DNA of 64,000 nucleotides from Sphingobacteriales bacterium (GTDB lineage Bacteria > Bacteroidota > Bacteroidia > Chitinophagales > Chitinophagaceae), in NCBI GenBank assembly GCA_027484425.1, contig JAIXSZ010000072.1:1-64000 (forward strand), written 5' to 3'. Positions within the stretch are counted from its first letter, which is position 1, and every line of letters begins with the position of its first letter. Below the pieces are notes generated by a model. The model had not been told where the DNA came from. It saw nothing but the letters and a program-made list of their open reading frames with translations, and did no database searches. Positions 36,948 to 46,527 of this stretch are shown one piece after another. Both the position numbers and the translations under genes were made by a program.

Positions 36948-38525
36948 ATGGTCAAACAGATCACGATTTCATTATTACCTTCAGCCGCTTTTGATGATCT
37001 AAGCATCAAAATAGCCGCTGGTGAAGAATGTGGTGTCAGCCAAGATAGAATAACAGGTTACCATATCTCTAAGCGTTCAGTAGATGCACGTTCTCGAGAT
37101 GCCAAGTATATATTGCAGTTATACGTCTATGTAGACACCGAGCCTGAGATCCCGTCACCGTTTGAACCCGAACTAAAAAATGTAACCAATGCTCCGCATG
37201 TACTCATAGTGGGGGCTGGTCCTGCTGGTTTGTTTGCGGCATTGAGGTTGATTGCATTAGGGCTGAAACCCATAATCATAGAACGAGGAAAAGACGTTAG
37301 AAGCCGTCGCAGAGACCTTGCAGCCCTGAATAAAGAGGGTGTCGTTAATCCAGAATCGAACTATTGTTTTGGTGAAGGTGGTGCTGGCACCTACAGCGAC
37401 GGGAAACTATATACACGCTCGACAAAACGGGGCAACGTGCAGCGCATATTGCAACTGTTTCATTATTATGGTGCAGACGAAAATATACTGTATGATGCAC
37501 ACCCACATATTGGCACAAACAAATTGCCACAAATCATTATTGCAATCCGAGAACAAATAATAGCTTGTGGCGGTGAAGTACACTTTGACACAAAACTCAT
37601 TGATTTACAGATAGTTAACGATTGTATTAAAGGTATCACTACCAGCAATGGTGATGTTATCAATTGCGATTCGGTTCTGTTAGCTACTGGTCATTCGGCA
37701 AGAGACATATTCGAATTACTACATAGAAAAGGAGTAATTGTAGAAGCTAAACCATTTGCGTTGGGTGTGCGCATAGAGCATCCACAACACCTGATAGACA
37801 CTGCACAATATCACTGTACTACACGCCATCCGCACCTGCCACCTGCCAGCTACTCATTAGTATCTCAAGAAAACGGAAGAGGTGTTTTTTCTTTTTGCAT
37901 GTGTCCGGGTGGCATCATAGCCCCTGCCGCTACTGCCCCTGGTGAAATTGTAGTAAACGGTTGGTCTCCATCTAAACGCAATAATCCTTTTGCTAATTCA
38001 GGCACTGTAGTAGCCGTTGACGAAAAGGATTTTACAGCTTTCAATTTTACGGGACCATTAGCTGCTATGCACTACCAAAAAATGGTGGAGCAGCGTAGCT
38101 TCGAGGCTGGAGGAGGCAAATTAGTAGCACCAGCACAACGAATGACCGATTTCGTTTCGGGTAAGCTGTCTACTACCCTGCCCATTTGCTCCTACATACC
38201 CGGCCTGAAAAGTGTACAACTGATAGATGTACTACCCTCTGCCGTGAATGAAGCCTTGAAAAAAGCCATGATAACGTTTGGCAAAAAAATGAAAGGATAT
38301 TACACAGCCGAAGCCGTAATGGTAGCCACTGAGTCGCGCACCAGCTCGCCAGTGCGTATTCCCCGTCACAAAGAAACACTTGAACACATACAAATAAAAG
38401 GCATCTACCCTTGCGCAGAAGGTGCCGGATATGCTGGTGGCATTGTTTCGGCAGCTATAGATGGCGAACGGTGTGCTGAAACGATAGCAGAAAGGATATT
38501 AGGAATTGCTCCTGCACATCAGTGA
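36948..38525 (+). CDS. FAD-dependent oxidoreductase of the COG2509 family
   Basis: 525 aa. The first 85 residues form the N-terminal domain typical of this group (ending LQLYVYVDTEPE); the FAD-binding Rossmann motif VLIVGAGPAGLFAALRL follows at about 85-101. Further family features are NYCFGEGGAGTYSDGKLYT, LLATGHSARDIFELL, YPCAEGAGYAGGIVSAAID and a terminal DGERCAETIAERI. Members are widespread flavoproteins of unknown physiological reaction. The context (small membrane protein before, ABC-F after) gives no clue to substrate. Confidence 0.88.
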   Translation: MVKQITISLLPSAAFDDLSIKIAAGEECGVSQDRITGYHISKRSVDARSRDAKYILQLYVYVDTEPEIPSPFEPELKNVTNAPHVLIVGAGPAGLFAALRLIALGLKPIIIERGKDVRSRRRDLAALNKEGVVNPESNYCFGEGGAGTYSDGKLYTRSTKRGNVQRILQLFHYYGADENILYDAHPHIGTNKLPQIIIAIREQIIACGGEVHFDTKLIDLQIVNDCIKGITTSNGDVINCDSVLLATGHSARDIFELLHRKGVIVEAKPFALGVRIEHPQHLIDTAQYHCTTRHPHLPPASYSLVSQENGRGVFSFCMCPGGIIAPAATAPGEIVVNGWSPSKRNNPFANSGTVVAVDEKDFTAFNFTGPLAAMHYQKMVEQRSFEAGGGKLVAPAQRMTDFVSGKLSTTLPICSYIPGLKSVQLIDVLPSAVNEALKKAMITFGKKMKGYYTAEAVMVATESRTSSPVRIPRHKETLEHIQIKGIYPCAEGAGYAGGIVSAAIDGERCAETIAERILGIAPAHQ

Positions 38526-38658
38526 TACAGGTACATAGCTCCAATTTAGCATCTCTCCTTTGTGTATATTATTCAGTTGTCTTCACAAATAATGCGTGTC
38601 GTTATTCATTGTACCATACTTTCTGAGGTATACTTTAGTTTTATCGGATTTAGGCTTG

Positions 38659-38666
38659 TAATTTTG
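38659..38666 (+). promoter_or_regulatory. Candidate -7 box (TAATTTTG) of the ABC-F gene
   Basis: Exact TAnnTTTG, ending 7 bases before the ATG at 38674, which would make the transcript nearly leaderless. No good -33 TTG at 19-21 bases. Confidence 0.4.
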
Positions 38667-38673
38667 CAGCCTT

Positions 38674-40626
38674 ATGCTAATCTCATTACAAAATATTACA
38701 TTTTCATTCGGAGCCAGAGAAATTCTTAAAGATGCCAGTTGGCAGATAGGAACAGGCGAGCGTATCGGGCTAGTAGGCAGCAATGGTGCTGGTAAATCAA
38801 CCCTGCTCAGGCTAATGACTGGCGCTTACAAAGTAGAAAGTGGAGTAATAAATAAACCCAAAGATGTATCATTAGGTTTTTTCAACCAAGACTTATTAAG
38901 CTTCTCTACCAATGAGTCTATACTTAAAGTAGGTATGCAAGCCTTTGAAAAGGCACACGAAGTTGAAAAACAGATGGAACGCATCATCAAAGAACTGGAA
39001 AGCAAACCAGATGATGCCGACCTACTGGACGACTACAGCCATGCACTACACGACTTTGAGGTAGCTGGTGGATATGAGATGGAGCACCGAAGTGCAGAAG
39101 TACTGGAAGGGTTGGGTTTCTCTACTGCCGATCTGCAACGCCCTTACGACCAGTTTAGTGGCGGGTGGAGAATGCGGGTACTACTTGCAAAAATGATGCT
39201 ACAACAACCGGAACTTCTACTTCTGGATGAACCCACCAACCACTTGGACCTTCCGTCTATTGAATGGCTTGAAAGATACCTTATCAGCTACCCTGGTAGT
39301 GTGGTCATCGTATCGCACGATAGGTACTTCTTAGACCGTATGGTGACTAAAATTGTGGAGGTTTGGCAGCGCGATTTGCACCAATACTCCGGCAACTATA
39401 CATTCTTCCAAAAGGAAAAATTGGAACGTATGGACCTGCAGCAGCGTGCTTTCGAAAACCAACAAGAGTATATTCGTCAGCAAGAACGTTTTATTGAACG
39501 ATTCAGAGCCAAAGCTACCAAAGCCGCAGCCGCACAAAGTGCAATAAAAAGGCTATACAAACTAGATGTAATAGAGGCGCCAGATGGCTCGGTTCCGGTT
39601 ATGAACATTAATTTTGATGTAGCCACTCAACCTGGTAAAATAATATGTACGCTCAACGGTGTTTCTAAAAGTTACGGCAGTCTTACGATTCTAGATAACG
39701 CCGTTGCTGAAATAAACAGAGGTGACAAAATAGCACTCATAGGTGCCAATGGCAAGGGTAAATCTACATTGCTCAGAATCATAACCGGACAAGAACCTAT
39801 AGAGGGAGAACGTAAATGGGGACATAATGTAGAAGAAAGTTTTTATGCACAGCACCAGCTAGAAGCCCTAAATGTGGAATTGGAAGTACTGGAAGAACTG
39901 AAAAGGTGTGGCAGTGGCAAAACTGAGCTGGAGTTGAGACAACTTTTAGGTTGTTTCTTGTTTAGTGGTGATGATGTATTCAAACGCATTAAAGTACTAT
40001 CTGGTGGCGAAAAAGCCCGTGTAGCACTATCAAAGGTTATAGCAGCCAAAGGGAACTTCCTACTACTGGATGAGCCTACCAACCACTTGGACATGCAGAG
40101 CGTGGAAATGCTGATAGAGGCCCTCAACAAATACAAGGGTACCCTTATAATAGTGTCACACGACAGGTATTTCATTAGCAAAACCGCTAATAAAATATGG
40201 AACATCGAAAATGGCGAAATTAAAGAATTTAATGGCACCTATGACGAGTGGGATGTGTGGCACAAGGATAAGCTGAAACGTGAACTACCTTCTACAAACA
40301 AGCCAGCAGCAATAGCAGCTAAAAAAGAAGAAAAACCCGCTCCAAAGGTCACCGTAAACAACGATCAGCTTAACAACCTGAAAAAAGACTATCAGAAACA
40401 ACAAAAACTACTTCAGAAACTGGAAGAAGAAATCAACAAACTCAAAACCGAAGTAGCAGCACTCGAAGCTAAACTGGCTGACCCAGCCTTCTACTCAAAC
40501 AGGCAAGAGTTTCAGAAGGTAGACGAAGAATATCGTAAACAATCTGCCAAACTAAAAGAGAAAAACACTGAATATGATAAGATATTCGAATCGATGATGG
40601 AACTAGAAGAAAAAATAAACGGATAG
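38674..40626 (+). CDS. ABC-F family ATPase (Uup-like)
   Basis: 650 aa soluble protein with two ABC ATPase domains. First: GSNGAGKSTLLRLM, FSGGWRMR, LLLLDEPTNHLD. Second: GANGKGKSTLLRII, LSGGEKAR, FLLLDEPTNHLD. The linker between them is about 80 residues and strongly charged (RQQERFIERFRAKATKAAAA), as in the P-site tRNA-interacting motif of ABC-F proteins. A C-terminal coiled coil (about 560-648, rich in Lys/Glu) matches the Uup-type extension. ABC-F factors act on ribosomes; Uup-type members are linked to ribosome or branched DNA transactions. No membrane domain. A 21-bp terminator hairpin follows. Confidence 0.92.
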   Translation: MLISLQNITFSFGAREILKDASWQIGTGERIGLVGSNGAGKSTLLRLMTGAYKVESGVINKPKDVSLGFFNQDLLSFSTNESILKVGMQAFEKAHEVEKQMERIIKELESKPDDADLLDDYSHALHDFEVAGGYEMEHRSAEVLEGLGFSTADLQRPYDQFSGGWRMRVLLAKMMLQQPELLLLDEPTNHLDLPSIEWLERYLISYPGSVVIVSHDRYFLDRMVTKIVEVWQRDLHQYSGNYTFFQKEKLERMDLQQRAFENQQEYIRQQERFIERFRAKATKAAAAQSAIKRLYKLDVIEAPDGSVPVMNINFDVATQPGKIICTLNGVSKSYGSLTILDNAVAEINRGDKIALIGANGKGKSTLLRIITGQEPIEGERKWGHNVEESFYAQHQLEALNVELEVLEELKRCGSGKTELELRQLLGCFLFSGDDVFKRIKVLSGGEKARVALSKVIAAKGNFLLLDEPTNHLDMQSVEMLIEALNKYKGTLIIVSHDRYFISKTANKIWNIENGEIKEFNGTYDEWDVWHKDKLKRELPSTNKPAAIAAKKEEKPAPKVTVNNDQLNNLKKDYQKQQKLLQKLEEEINKLKTEVAALEAKLADPAFYSNRQEFQKVDEEYRKQSAKLKEKNTEYDKIFESMMELEEKING

Positions 40627-40631
40627 TAAAT

Positions 40632-40682
40632 TATTACTCAAAACACCCTACCCTATCCATTGGTAGGGTGTTTTGAGTAATA
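40632..40682. terminator. Bidirectional terminator between ABC-F and cinA (21-bp stem)
   Basis: 40632-40652 is perfectly complementary to 40662-40682 around a 9-base loop; the stem carries AAAACACCCTACC and GGTAGGGTGTTTT. The A and T tracts sit within the stem, so it can end transcription from both sides of the convergent pair. Confidence 0.8.
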
Positions 40683-40687
40683 CGCAT

Positions 40688-41941
40688 TTAGTTTACGTCG
40701 CTAATGTACTTGTATATCATCAGCATCCCCATCGATACCGCCATTTCTTTGTTCCTAATTCTATCGTAGTGAAATACAAACTTTCTAGACACTACTTTAT
40801 CCATACTTGCCGTTGCCATCCACACAGTACCCACAGGTTCTTTATCTTCGTCTGTTGCTGGTCCCAATAATCCGGTTACTGACAATGCACAGTCTACATC
40901 TAGCACTTTCATTGCTCCTTTAGCTAGTTCTATTGCAGTAGCTTCACTTACCTCTCCACTCATCATTATAGTATCTGTGCTTACCCCTAACACATTTTCT
41001 TTAATCGATGTTTGATAGCAAACTATACCACCTTTAAAGTACGCCGACGAACCAGGAACCTGTGTAAGGTGATGAGCAATATAGCCACCTGTGCAACTTT
41101 CAGCTAGTCCAAGAGATTTTCCTTTCAACATAAACTGCTCAAACAATACTCTCTCCAAGGGCATATCAGACATAGCTATCACAATGTCTTTTAGCATCTC
41201 TGCTATTTTATTCTTATAGCCTACAATTAATTCATTTAGTGCAGCTTCATCGGAGCCTTTACCTGTCAATCTTAGTTTCACCATCCCAGCACCAGGCAAG
41301 TAGGCAAGTTTGATATGCGACGGCAACGATTCTTCAATACTTTGTATTTTTTCAGCTATAAAACTTTCACCTTCACCTACTGTTACTATAGTATGGTGGA
41401 TGATAGCATCACTTTCGAATCTATCCAATAATCGGGGCAGTACCTCATCTTCCATTATTGCTACCATCTCAAAGGGTACACCCGGCAGTGATATCACTAT
41501 CTTACCCTCTCGTTCAAACCACATCCCTGGTGCAGTACCCAACCTGTTGAAGAGTACTGTACAAGTGTCCGGCACCTCTGCTTGTTTCAAATTACGCTCC
41601 AGCATAGGTCTGTTACGCTTTGCAAAAATCCCTTTCACATGCTCCAACACTCGGGCATCAGTTCTCATTGCACCTCCAAAATAGTGCAACAATAATGGCT
41701 TAGTTATATCATCGGCAGTAGGTCCAAGCCCTCCGGTAATTATTACCAGTTGTGCCTCTTTTAGTTCATCATCTAGCGCATTAATAATAGGCTGCCACTC
41801 ATCACCTACTGCTACTCGCCTGCGAAGGTCTATGCCTTGTTGATTAAGTTGTTTGGCTATCCATGCCGAATTCGTATCGATCGTTTGTCCTATCAGTAGT
41901 TCATCTCCTATCGTGATGATAGATGCTGCAATGTTGCTCAT
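40688..41941 (-). CDS. cinA: CinA family protein (nicotinamide-nucleotide amidohydrolase / damage-inducible)
   Basis: 417 aa, the full two-domain form. The N-terminal COG1058 domain is MoaB-like (IITIGDELLIGQTIDTNS, IITGGLGPTADDITK). The C-terminal domain (from about 255) is the PncC-type NMN deamidase (GLAESCTGGYIAHHLTQVPG, SVTGLLGP, EPVGTVW). This form probably recycles NMN in the NAD pathway. Its ATG overlaps the stop of the upstream thioesterase by four bases (ATGA arrangement), so the two are translationally coupled. Confidence 0.95.
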   Translation of the reverse strand: MSNIAASIITIGDELLIGQTIDTNSAWIAKQLNQQGIDLRRRVAVGDEWQPIINALDDELKEAQLVIITGGLGPTADDITKPLLLHYFGGAMRTDARVLEHVKGIFAKRNRPMLERNLKQAEVPDTCTVLFNRLGTAPGMWFEREGKIVISLPGVPFEMVAIMEDEVLPRLLDRFESDAIIHHTIVTVGEGESFIAEKIQSIEESLPSHIKLAYLPGAGMVKLRLTGKGSDEAALNELIVGYKNKIAEMLKDIVIAMSDMPLERVLFEQFMLKGKSLGLAESCTGGYIAHHLTQVPGSSAYFKGGIVCYQTSIKENVLGVSTDTIMMSGEVSEATAIELAKGAMKVLDVDCALSVTGLLGPATDEDKEPVGTVWMATASMDKVVSRKFVFHYDRIRNKEMAVSMGMLMIYKYISDVN

Positions 41942-42357
41942 ATAGTATCAGTAAAATATGGTGCTAGTCTTTTGTATAATTCATCAGGCATATTAATGGT
42001 CTTTTTCTCAATAGGGTCAAAAAACACAAGTGTGGTTATTCCTTTATTCAACAGTTCCCCAGCTTCGTTGAATAATGAAGTATGAAATTGAATCTTGGTA
42101 CCACCGGTCAATTCTTGCAATGTTGTTTTTACAGTAATGAGATCATCATACAATGCCGGTCGGTAATACTTAGCATTTAACTCTGCAACTGGCATCATAA
42201 CACCCATCTCTTCCAGTTGTCTGTACGTAAATCCCAACTCTCTTATGGCCTCTGCCCTGCCTACCTCATAGTACAAGGCATAATTGCCGTAATACAAATA
42301 TCCCATTTGGTCTGTTTCGCCATACCTTACCCTTATATGTGTAGTTGCAGAAAACAT
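41938..42357 (-). CDS. Acyl-CoA thioesterase, YbgC / 4-hydroxybenzoyl-CoA thioesterase family
   Basis: 139 aa hotdog-fold protein. The N-terminal RYGETDQMGYLYYGNYALYY carries the catalytic Asp with the D-x-M-G-x-[LV]-x-x-x-x-Y pattern of this family; NAKYYRPALYDD and a final strand (TTLVFFDPIEKK) fit as well. It hydrolyses acyl-CoA thioesters, exact substrate unknown. It is upstream of and overlaps cinA by 4 bases, so the pair forms an operon, and is divergent from the PNGase-like gene. Confidence 0.9.
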   Translation of the reverse strand: MFSATTHIRVRYGETDQMGYLYYGNYALYYEVGRAEAIRELGFTYRQLEEMGVMMPVAELNAKYYRPALYDDLITVKTTLQELTGGTKIQFHTSLFNEAGELLNKGITTLVFFDPIEKKTINMPDELYKRLAPYFTDTI

Positions 42358-42600
42358 CTCTAGTCAGTTTCTAATTGTTCCTTAAATCAAAATTAAACTA
42401 AATGCCCGACACAATTCAAGAACTTCAATTGCTGTGATAAAATTACTCAGGATTAAAAACCTTTCCTTTAATAAACGAAAATAACAAACCTTCCTACCGC
42501 TATGTAAAACCAGTTATGAACAATATTTTTATGCTACCGATTGATAAATTGTCATTAATTATTTACACAAACAGCTCATATATTTTGAGGCATTATTATC

Positions 42601-42608
42601 TATCTTTG
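42601..42608 (+). promoter_or_regulatory. Candidate -7 box (TATCTTTG) of the PNGase F-like gene
   Basis: Exact TAnnTTTG, 22 bases before the ATG at 42631; a short leader would result. The surrounding 270-base gap is AT-rich and must also carry the thioesterase-cinA promoter. Confidence 0.45.
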
Positions 42609-42630
42609 AAGTACAAATTAACTTTTCGTA

Positions 42631-44598
42631 ATGAATAAACTAAAACTTCTTTTAGGCGCGTTTCTGTTGTCTTCAGGTATTGCCACGGCAGCACCGGGTG
42701 ATACTACTTGGGTACAAGCTAATATATCGCAGCTGTCTTGGTATGGCAACTACGATTCTACCATTAACTTCCCAACTACAGGTACCTACCGCAATATTTA
42801 TATGGTAGTGACTATCGGTAAGTACGTATGCCCCGGGTCACCTACTTATTGTGGTGACTGGGATTACACGGTTCAAAACTATTTAATGACCCCTGGTGGC
42901 GACACGCTAGAGCTTGGCAGGTTAATTACTCCTTATGCCAACTCAGGTGCACCTCGTACTCCCAACAGCTGGACACACCGATATGTATTTGATGTTACAG
43001 ACTATGCTAGCAAATTGCAAGGTAGCGGCACGGTGCGCTTGCACTATTCTGGCTATTCAGGTGGATTTACAGGCAACATCAAATTCGCTTTTGTTGAGGG
43101 CACGCCTGACAGAAATGTCGTGGGTCTTGAACGCCTATGGCGTGGTAGCTACAGCTATGGCGGTGCTACTGACATAGATACCTATTTTCCTGAGGTAACA
43201 GCAACTGCACCTTCAGGCACTCAAAATTCTGAACTCAAGTTTCTAATAACAGGTCATGGCAGCGATGATGCAGGTTGCTGCGAGTTCTTATCTAAAAACT
43301 ATCAGGTTGTCCTAAATAGTACCTCCATTGCTACAAAAGCTATTTGGAGAGATAATTGTGGTTCCAATGAATTATATCCTCAGTCTGGCACTTGGTTGTT
43401 CGACCGTGCTAACTGGTGCCCTGGCGATTTGATAGAACCTAATGTGCACAAACTAACAGGAGTAACAGCAGGAACTCCATTTAACGTAAAATTAGATTTC
43501 GATGCTTACGCCAGTTCCGGCGGTGGTTTAGGCAGCTACACTACCGAAACCCACCTTGTACACTACGGCCCCATCAATAAAACTAAAGATGCATCAATTG
43601 AGGATATTATCTCTCCCACCAACAATGAAAACCATTTCAGACAAAACCCAATTTGTGGTTCACCTCGTATAACAGTCAAGAACAGAGGTGCCGCTTTCAT
43701 TAATCTTATATCTTTTGAGTACGGTATTAAGGATTCTGTTATGCAGACTTACACATGGTCGGGTACGCTTAACCCGTTGGAATCTACAGAAATTGCATTA
43801 CCTGACCTTACTAACCTACAATCGATTGCTGGTAGCACTGGCACTAAAACATTTGTTGTAAAAATAACATCTGTAAATGGAAGCGGTGATGCTGATAGTA
43901 CAAACGATAAAATGATGTCTGATTTTGCTCCATCACCTAAATGGGATGGTCAGTTCCGTGTCATGTTCAGACCCAACAATCAAACTGGAGCAGGTGGTAC
44001 CAGCCAAACGAACTGGAAAATTTATGACCAAAATAATGTAGTGGTTCGTGAGCGAACTGGTGCTGCAATTAACACTTTGTATACAGACACTGTTACATTA
44101 CCTACAGGATGTTACAGATTTGAGATTACAGACGGTGGTTGCGACGGTTTACATTGGTGGTTGTATGACGCAAATCCCAGCGCAGGTGTAAATGGAGGTA
44201 GCTTGTTCGTAAAAAAATATGGTTCTAATGCCAATATCACTATGAATGGCTACGTATATTCTGGCACTTATGCCCATGACTTTGGCTGCAAATTCACACA
44301 GTATTTTTACACCAATACTCCTATTTCTGGCGTCAACAATGTGGATGCTAATGCATTATCTATGGAAGCTTATCCTAATCCTGCAACCGACAAAGTGTAT
44401 ATAGACATAGCTGGAATTACAAATGTTACTGGTACGATTAATGTAATTGATGCAGTAGGAAGAGTAGTAAAAACCATTTCCTGTAAAAATGCACATGTTG
44501 AAATAGAAACAGCTGATTTACAAAGTGGTATTTATACTTTGCTATTTGTAAATCAAAATGGCAACAAACTTCAGTCGAGACTACTAATTAATAAGTAA
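42631..44598 (+). CDS. PNGase F-like glycoamidase, T9SS-exported
   Basis: 655 aa with a signal peptide (about 1-21). Residues about 25-310 follow the two-jelly-roll PNGase F layout: CGDWDYTVQNY (74-84), ELGRLITPY (94-102), DVTDYA, then GHGSDDAGCCEFLSKNYQV (about 208-226), AIWRDNCGSNELYPQSGTW and FDRANWCPGD. The Asp in GDWDY and the Glu in CCEF appear by eye to match catalytic-region residues of Elizabethkingia PNGase F, which removes Asn-linked glycans. A CARDB-like domain (about 325-450) and another beta-domain (about 450-565) follow. The C-terminal 75 residues are a type A sorting domain of the type IX system (AYPNPATDKVYID ... LQSGIYTLLFV). Predicted to act on the surface or outside the cell. 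Confidence 0.87.
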   Translation: MNKLKLLLGAFLLSSGIATAAPGDTTWVQANISQLSWYGNYDSTINFPTTGTYRNIYMVVTIGKYVCPGSPTYCGDWDYTVQNYLMTPGGDTLELGRLITPYANSGAPRTPNSWTHRYVFDVTDYASKLQGSGTVRLHYSGYSGGFTGNIKFAFVEGTPDRNVVGLERLWRGSYSYGGATDIDTYFPEVTATAPSGTQNSELKFLITGHGSDDAGCCEFLSKNYQVVLNSTSIATKAIWRDNCGSNELYPQSGTWLFDRANWCPGDLIEPNVHKLTGVTAGTPFNVKLDFDAYASSGGGLGSYTTETHLVHYGPINKTKDASIEDIISPTNNENHFRQNPICGSPRITVKNRGAAFINLISFEYGIKDSVMQTYTWSGTLNPLESTEIALPDLTNLQSIAGSTGTKTFVVKITSVNGSGDADSTNDKMMSDFAPSPKWDGQFRVMFRPNNQTGAGGTSQTNWKIYDQNNVVVRERTGAAINTLYTDTVTLPTGCYRFEITDGGCDGLHWWLYDANPSAGVNGGSLFVKKYGSNANITMNGYVYSGTYAHDFGCKFTQYFYTNTPISGVNNVDANALSMEAYPNPATDKVYIDIAGITNVTGTINVIDAVGRVVKTISCKNAHVEIETADLQSGIYTLLFVNQNGNKLQSRLLINK

Positions 44599-44612
44599 TA
44601 ATTTTGTTGTTT

Positions 44613-44658
44613 CGTTAAACTATTAAGGCTACCAATCGGTAGCCTTAATAGTTTAACG
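44613..44658. terminator. Terminator hairpin (21-bp perfect stem) after the PNGase F-like gene
   Basis: 44613-44633 is perfectly complementary to 44638-44658 around an AATC loop; the stem includes AAGGCTACC/GGTAGCCTT. Only a weak T tract follows. Confidence 0.75.
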
Positions 44659-44732
44659 ACTTTAGAGTTTTGAGATATAACATAATAAATCACAATTGAT
44701 TCCGTTACTCTAAAGTTTTATTACTTTGCTCC

Positions 44733-46520
44733 ATGCTTTCTAGAATTGCGTACATCTTATCTGTAATAGTACTTTGTTATTCATCGTTCTTCTTCTATCC
44801 CCGATGGAACAAGTCTGCTACAGAAGCTACTATAAGCTGGGATGTATCTGGCTATTATTGGTATTTACCAGCTACTTTTATTTACCACGACCTAAAAAAA
44901 ATATCATTCAAAGATTCTATTCTTCAAAAATATCGACCCACCAATACCGACCCTCAACAAACTATGCCGCTAGATAATGGCAATTTTGTTATGAAGTATT
45001 CATCGGGTATGGCATTAATGTACCTACCATTTTTTACGCTTTCTCATTTCACTGCTGGCATTCTCGGTTATCCACAAGATGGCTTTTCTACACCCTACCA
45101 AGTGGGAATACAAACTGCAGGGTTGCTCATTGGATTACTTGGGCTTTGGTATCTTAGAAAATTACTTCTGCTATTTTATAATGACAAAGTCGTAGGCATT
45201 ACGTTGTTACTATTGGTGATCGGTACTAACTACCTCAACTATGCTAGTATAGATGTGGGCATGTCACACACTTGGCTCTTTACAGTATACGTTTTCATAT
45301 TACTCAACACCCACTATTTTTATCAAACGTTCAGCTACAAACATGCTTTTCGCATTGGGCTGTTGGTGGGTCTCGCTACACTTACTCGCCCCACCGAAAT
45401 CATATCTCTTCTTATTCCGTTGTTATGGGGCATAGATGTACCCAGCTTGAAAGGTATCAGCGTTCAATTGAGAAACATAGTAGTACACTACAAAAAAATG
45501 ATTCTTGCAGTACTGGCTGCTAGTATGGTCATTTCAATTCAGCTGTTTTACTGGAAATATGTTTCAGGGAATTGGCTAGTGTATAGTTATGGTGGGCAAA
45601 CATTCTCATGGTTACACCCACACGCCTACCTCTACAGTTTCAATTACCGTTGCGGATGGCTCACCTATTGCCCTATGATGACATTGGCAATTGTAGGTTT
45701 TTTACCATTTGTAAGGTTTGGAAAACACAGAACGGCAATAATAGTTTTTTCATTCATTAGCTACTATATAGTTTCTGCTTGGGATATTTGGTGGTATGGA
45801 GGGCGTGCAATGGTGCAGAGCTATGCTGTATTGTGCATTCCTTTAGCAGCTATTGTAGATTATGCTCGAAACAAAAAAATCTTGAGTGTAGCATTTATAT
45901 TACTGGCATGTTTATTCTCCTACCTGAATATTTGGATTTTTGTACAATATCACAAAGATGGTTTGTACGATGGCGAATGCATGTCTAAATCATACTACTG
46001 GCGCGTGATAGGTAGATGGAGTGCGCCTACCGATACGAAAAAATTGCTTGATGTATCAGACATGTACGAAGGTACCCCTCAAAATATGAAGCTGCTGTAC
46101 TTCAATAATTTCGATACTTGTACTGCCCCTAATTGCGTGAATGATAGTATTATGAATGGGAAAGCAATATTATTGAACAAACAATTTGACCATATAAACT
46201 CTCACAAAATACCCTACTCCCCTTCTAAACCAGGCACATGGGTACGAGCTACTGCCACTTTCTATAGTAAAGATGCCGAGACCTACATATGGGATCTCCC
46301 ATCTATGGCATTACGTTTAGATGATAATGACGAATACATAATAGAAAACACACTACGAATAGGACGATTCCTAAAATCAGGCGAAAAAAAGACGGTTTAT
46401 TTCGACATTAGAGTACCAAACAAAAAGGTTACAAGTATACACGTATATGTGTGGAACCAATTCAGCAAAAAAGATTTAGTAGTTGACGACCTAAAGATTG
46501 AAGAATTCACCAATAAATAG
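44733..46520 (+). CDS. Polytopic membrane protein, GT-C glycosyltransferase-like
   Basis: 595 aa. About ten membrane helices in the first 430 residues, with an acidic first periplasmic loop (ISWDVSGYYWYLP, about residues 34-46) and a repeated aromatic/Trp-rich loop pattern (AWDIWWYGGRAM) resembling GT-C sugar transferases (GT39/PMT-like). The last 150 residues are soluble and beta-rich, probably a periplasmic domain. No family named with confidence. It follows the PNGase F-like gene but is separated from it by a strong terminator, and ends 7 bases before the convergent birA gene. Confidence 0.7.
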   Translation: MLSRIAYILSVIVLCYSSFFFYPRWNKSATEATISWDVSGYYWYLPATFIYHDLKKISFKDSILQKYRPTNTDPQQTMPLDNGNFVMKYSSGMALMYLPFFTLSHFTAGILGYPQDGFSTPYQVGIQTAGLLIGLLGLWYLRKLLLLFYNDKVVGITLLLLVIGTNYLNYASIDVGMSHTWLFTVYVFILLNTHYFYQTFSYKHAFRIGLLVGLATLTRPTEIISLLIPLLWGIDVPSLKGISVQLRNIVVHYKKMILAVLAASMVISIQLFYWKYVSGNWLVYSYGGQTFSWLHPHAYLYSFNYRCGWLTYCPMMTLAIVGFLPFVRFGKHRTAIIVFSFISYYIVSAWDIWWYGGRAMVQSYAVLCIPLAAIVDYARNKKILSVAFILLACLFSYLNIWIFVQYHKDGLYDGECMSKSYYWRVIGRWSAPTDTKKLLDVSDMYEGTPQNMKLLYFNNFDTCTAPNCVNDSIMNGKAILLNKQFDHINSHKIPYSPSKPGTWVRATATFYSKDAETYIWDLPSMALRLDDNDEYIIENTLRIGRFLKSGEKKTVYFDIRVPNKKVTSIHVYVWNQFSKKDLVVDDLKIEEFTNK

Positions 46521-46527
46521 TTTCACA

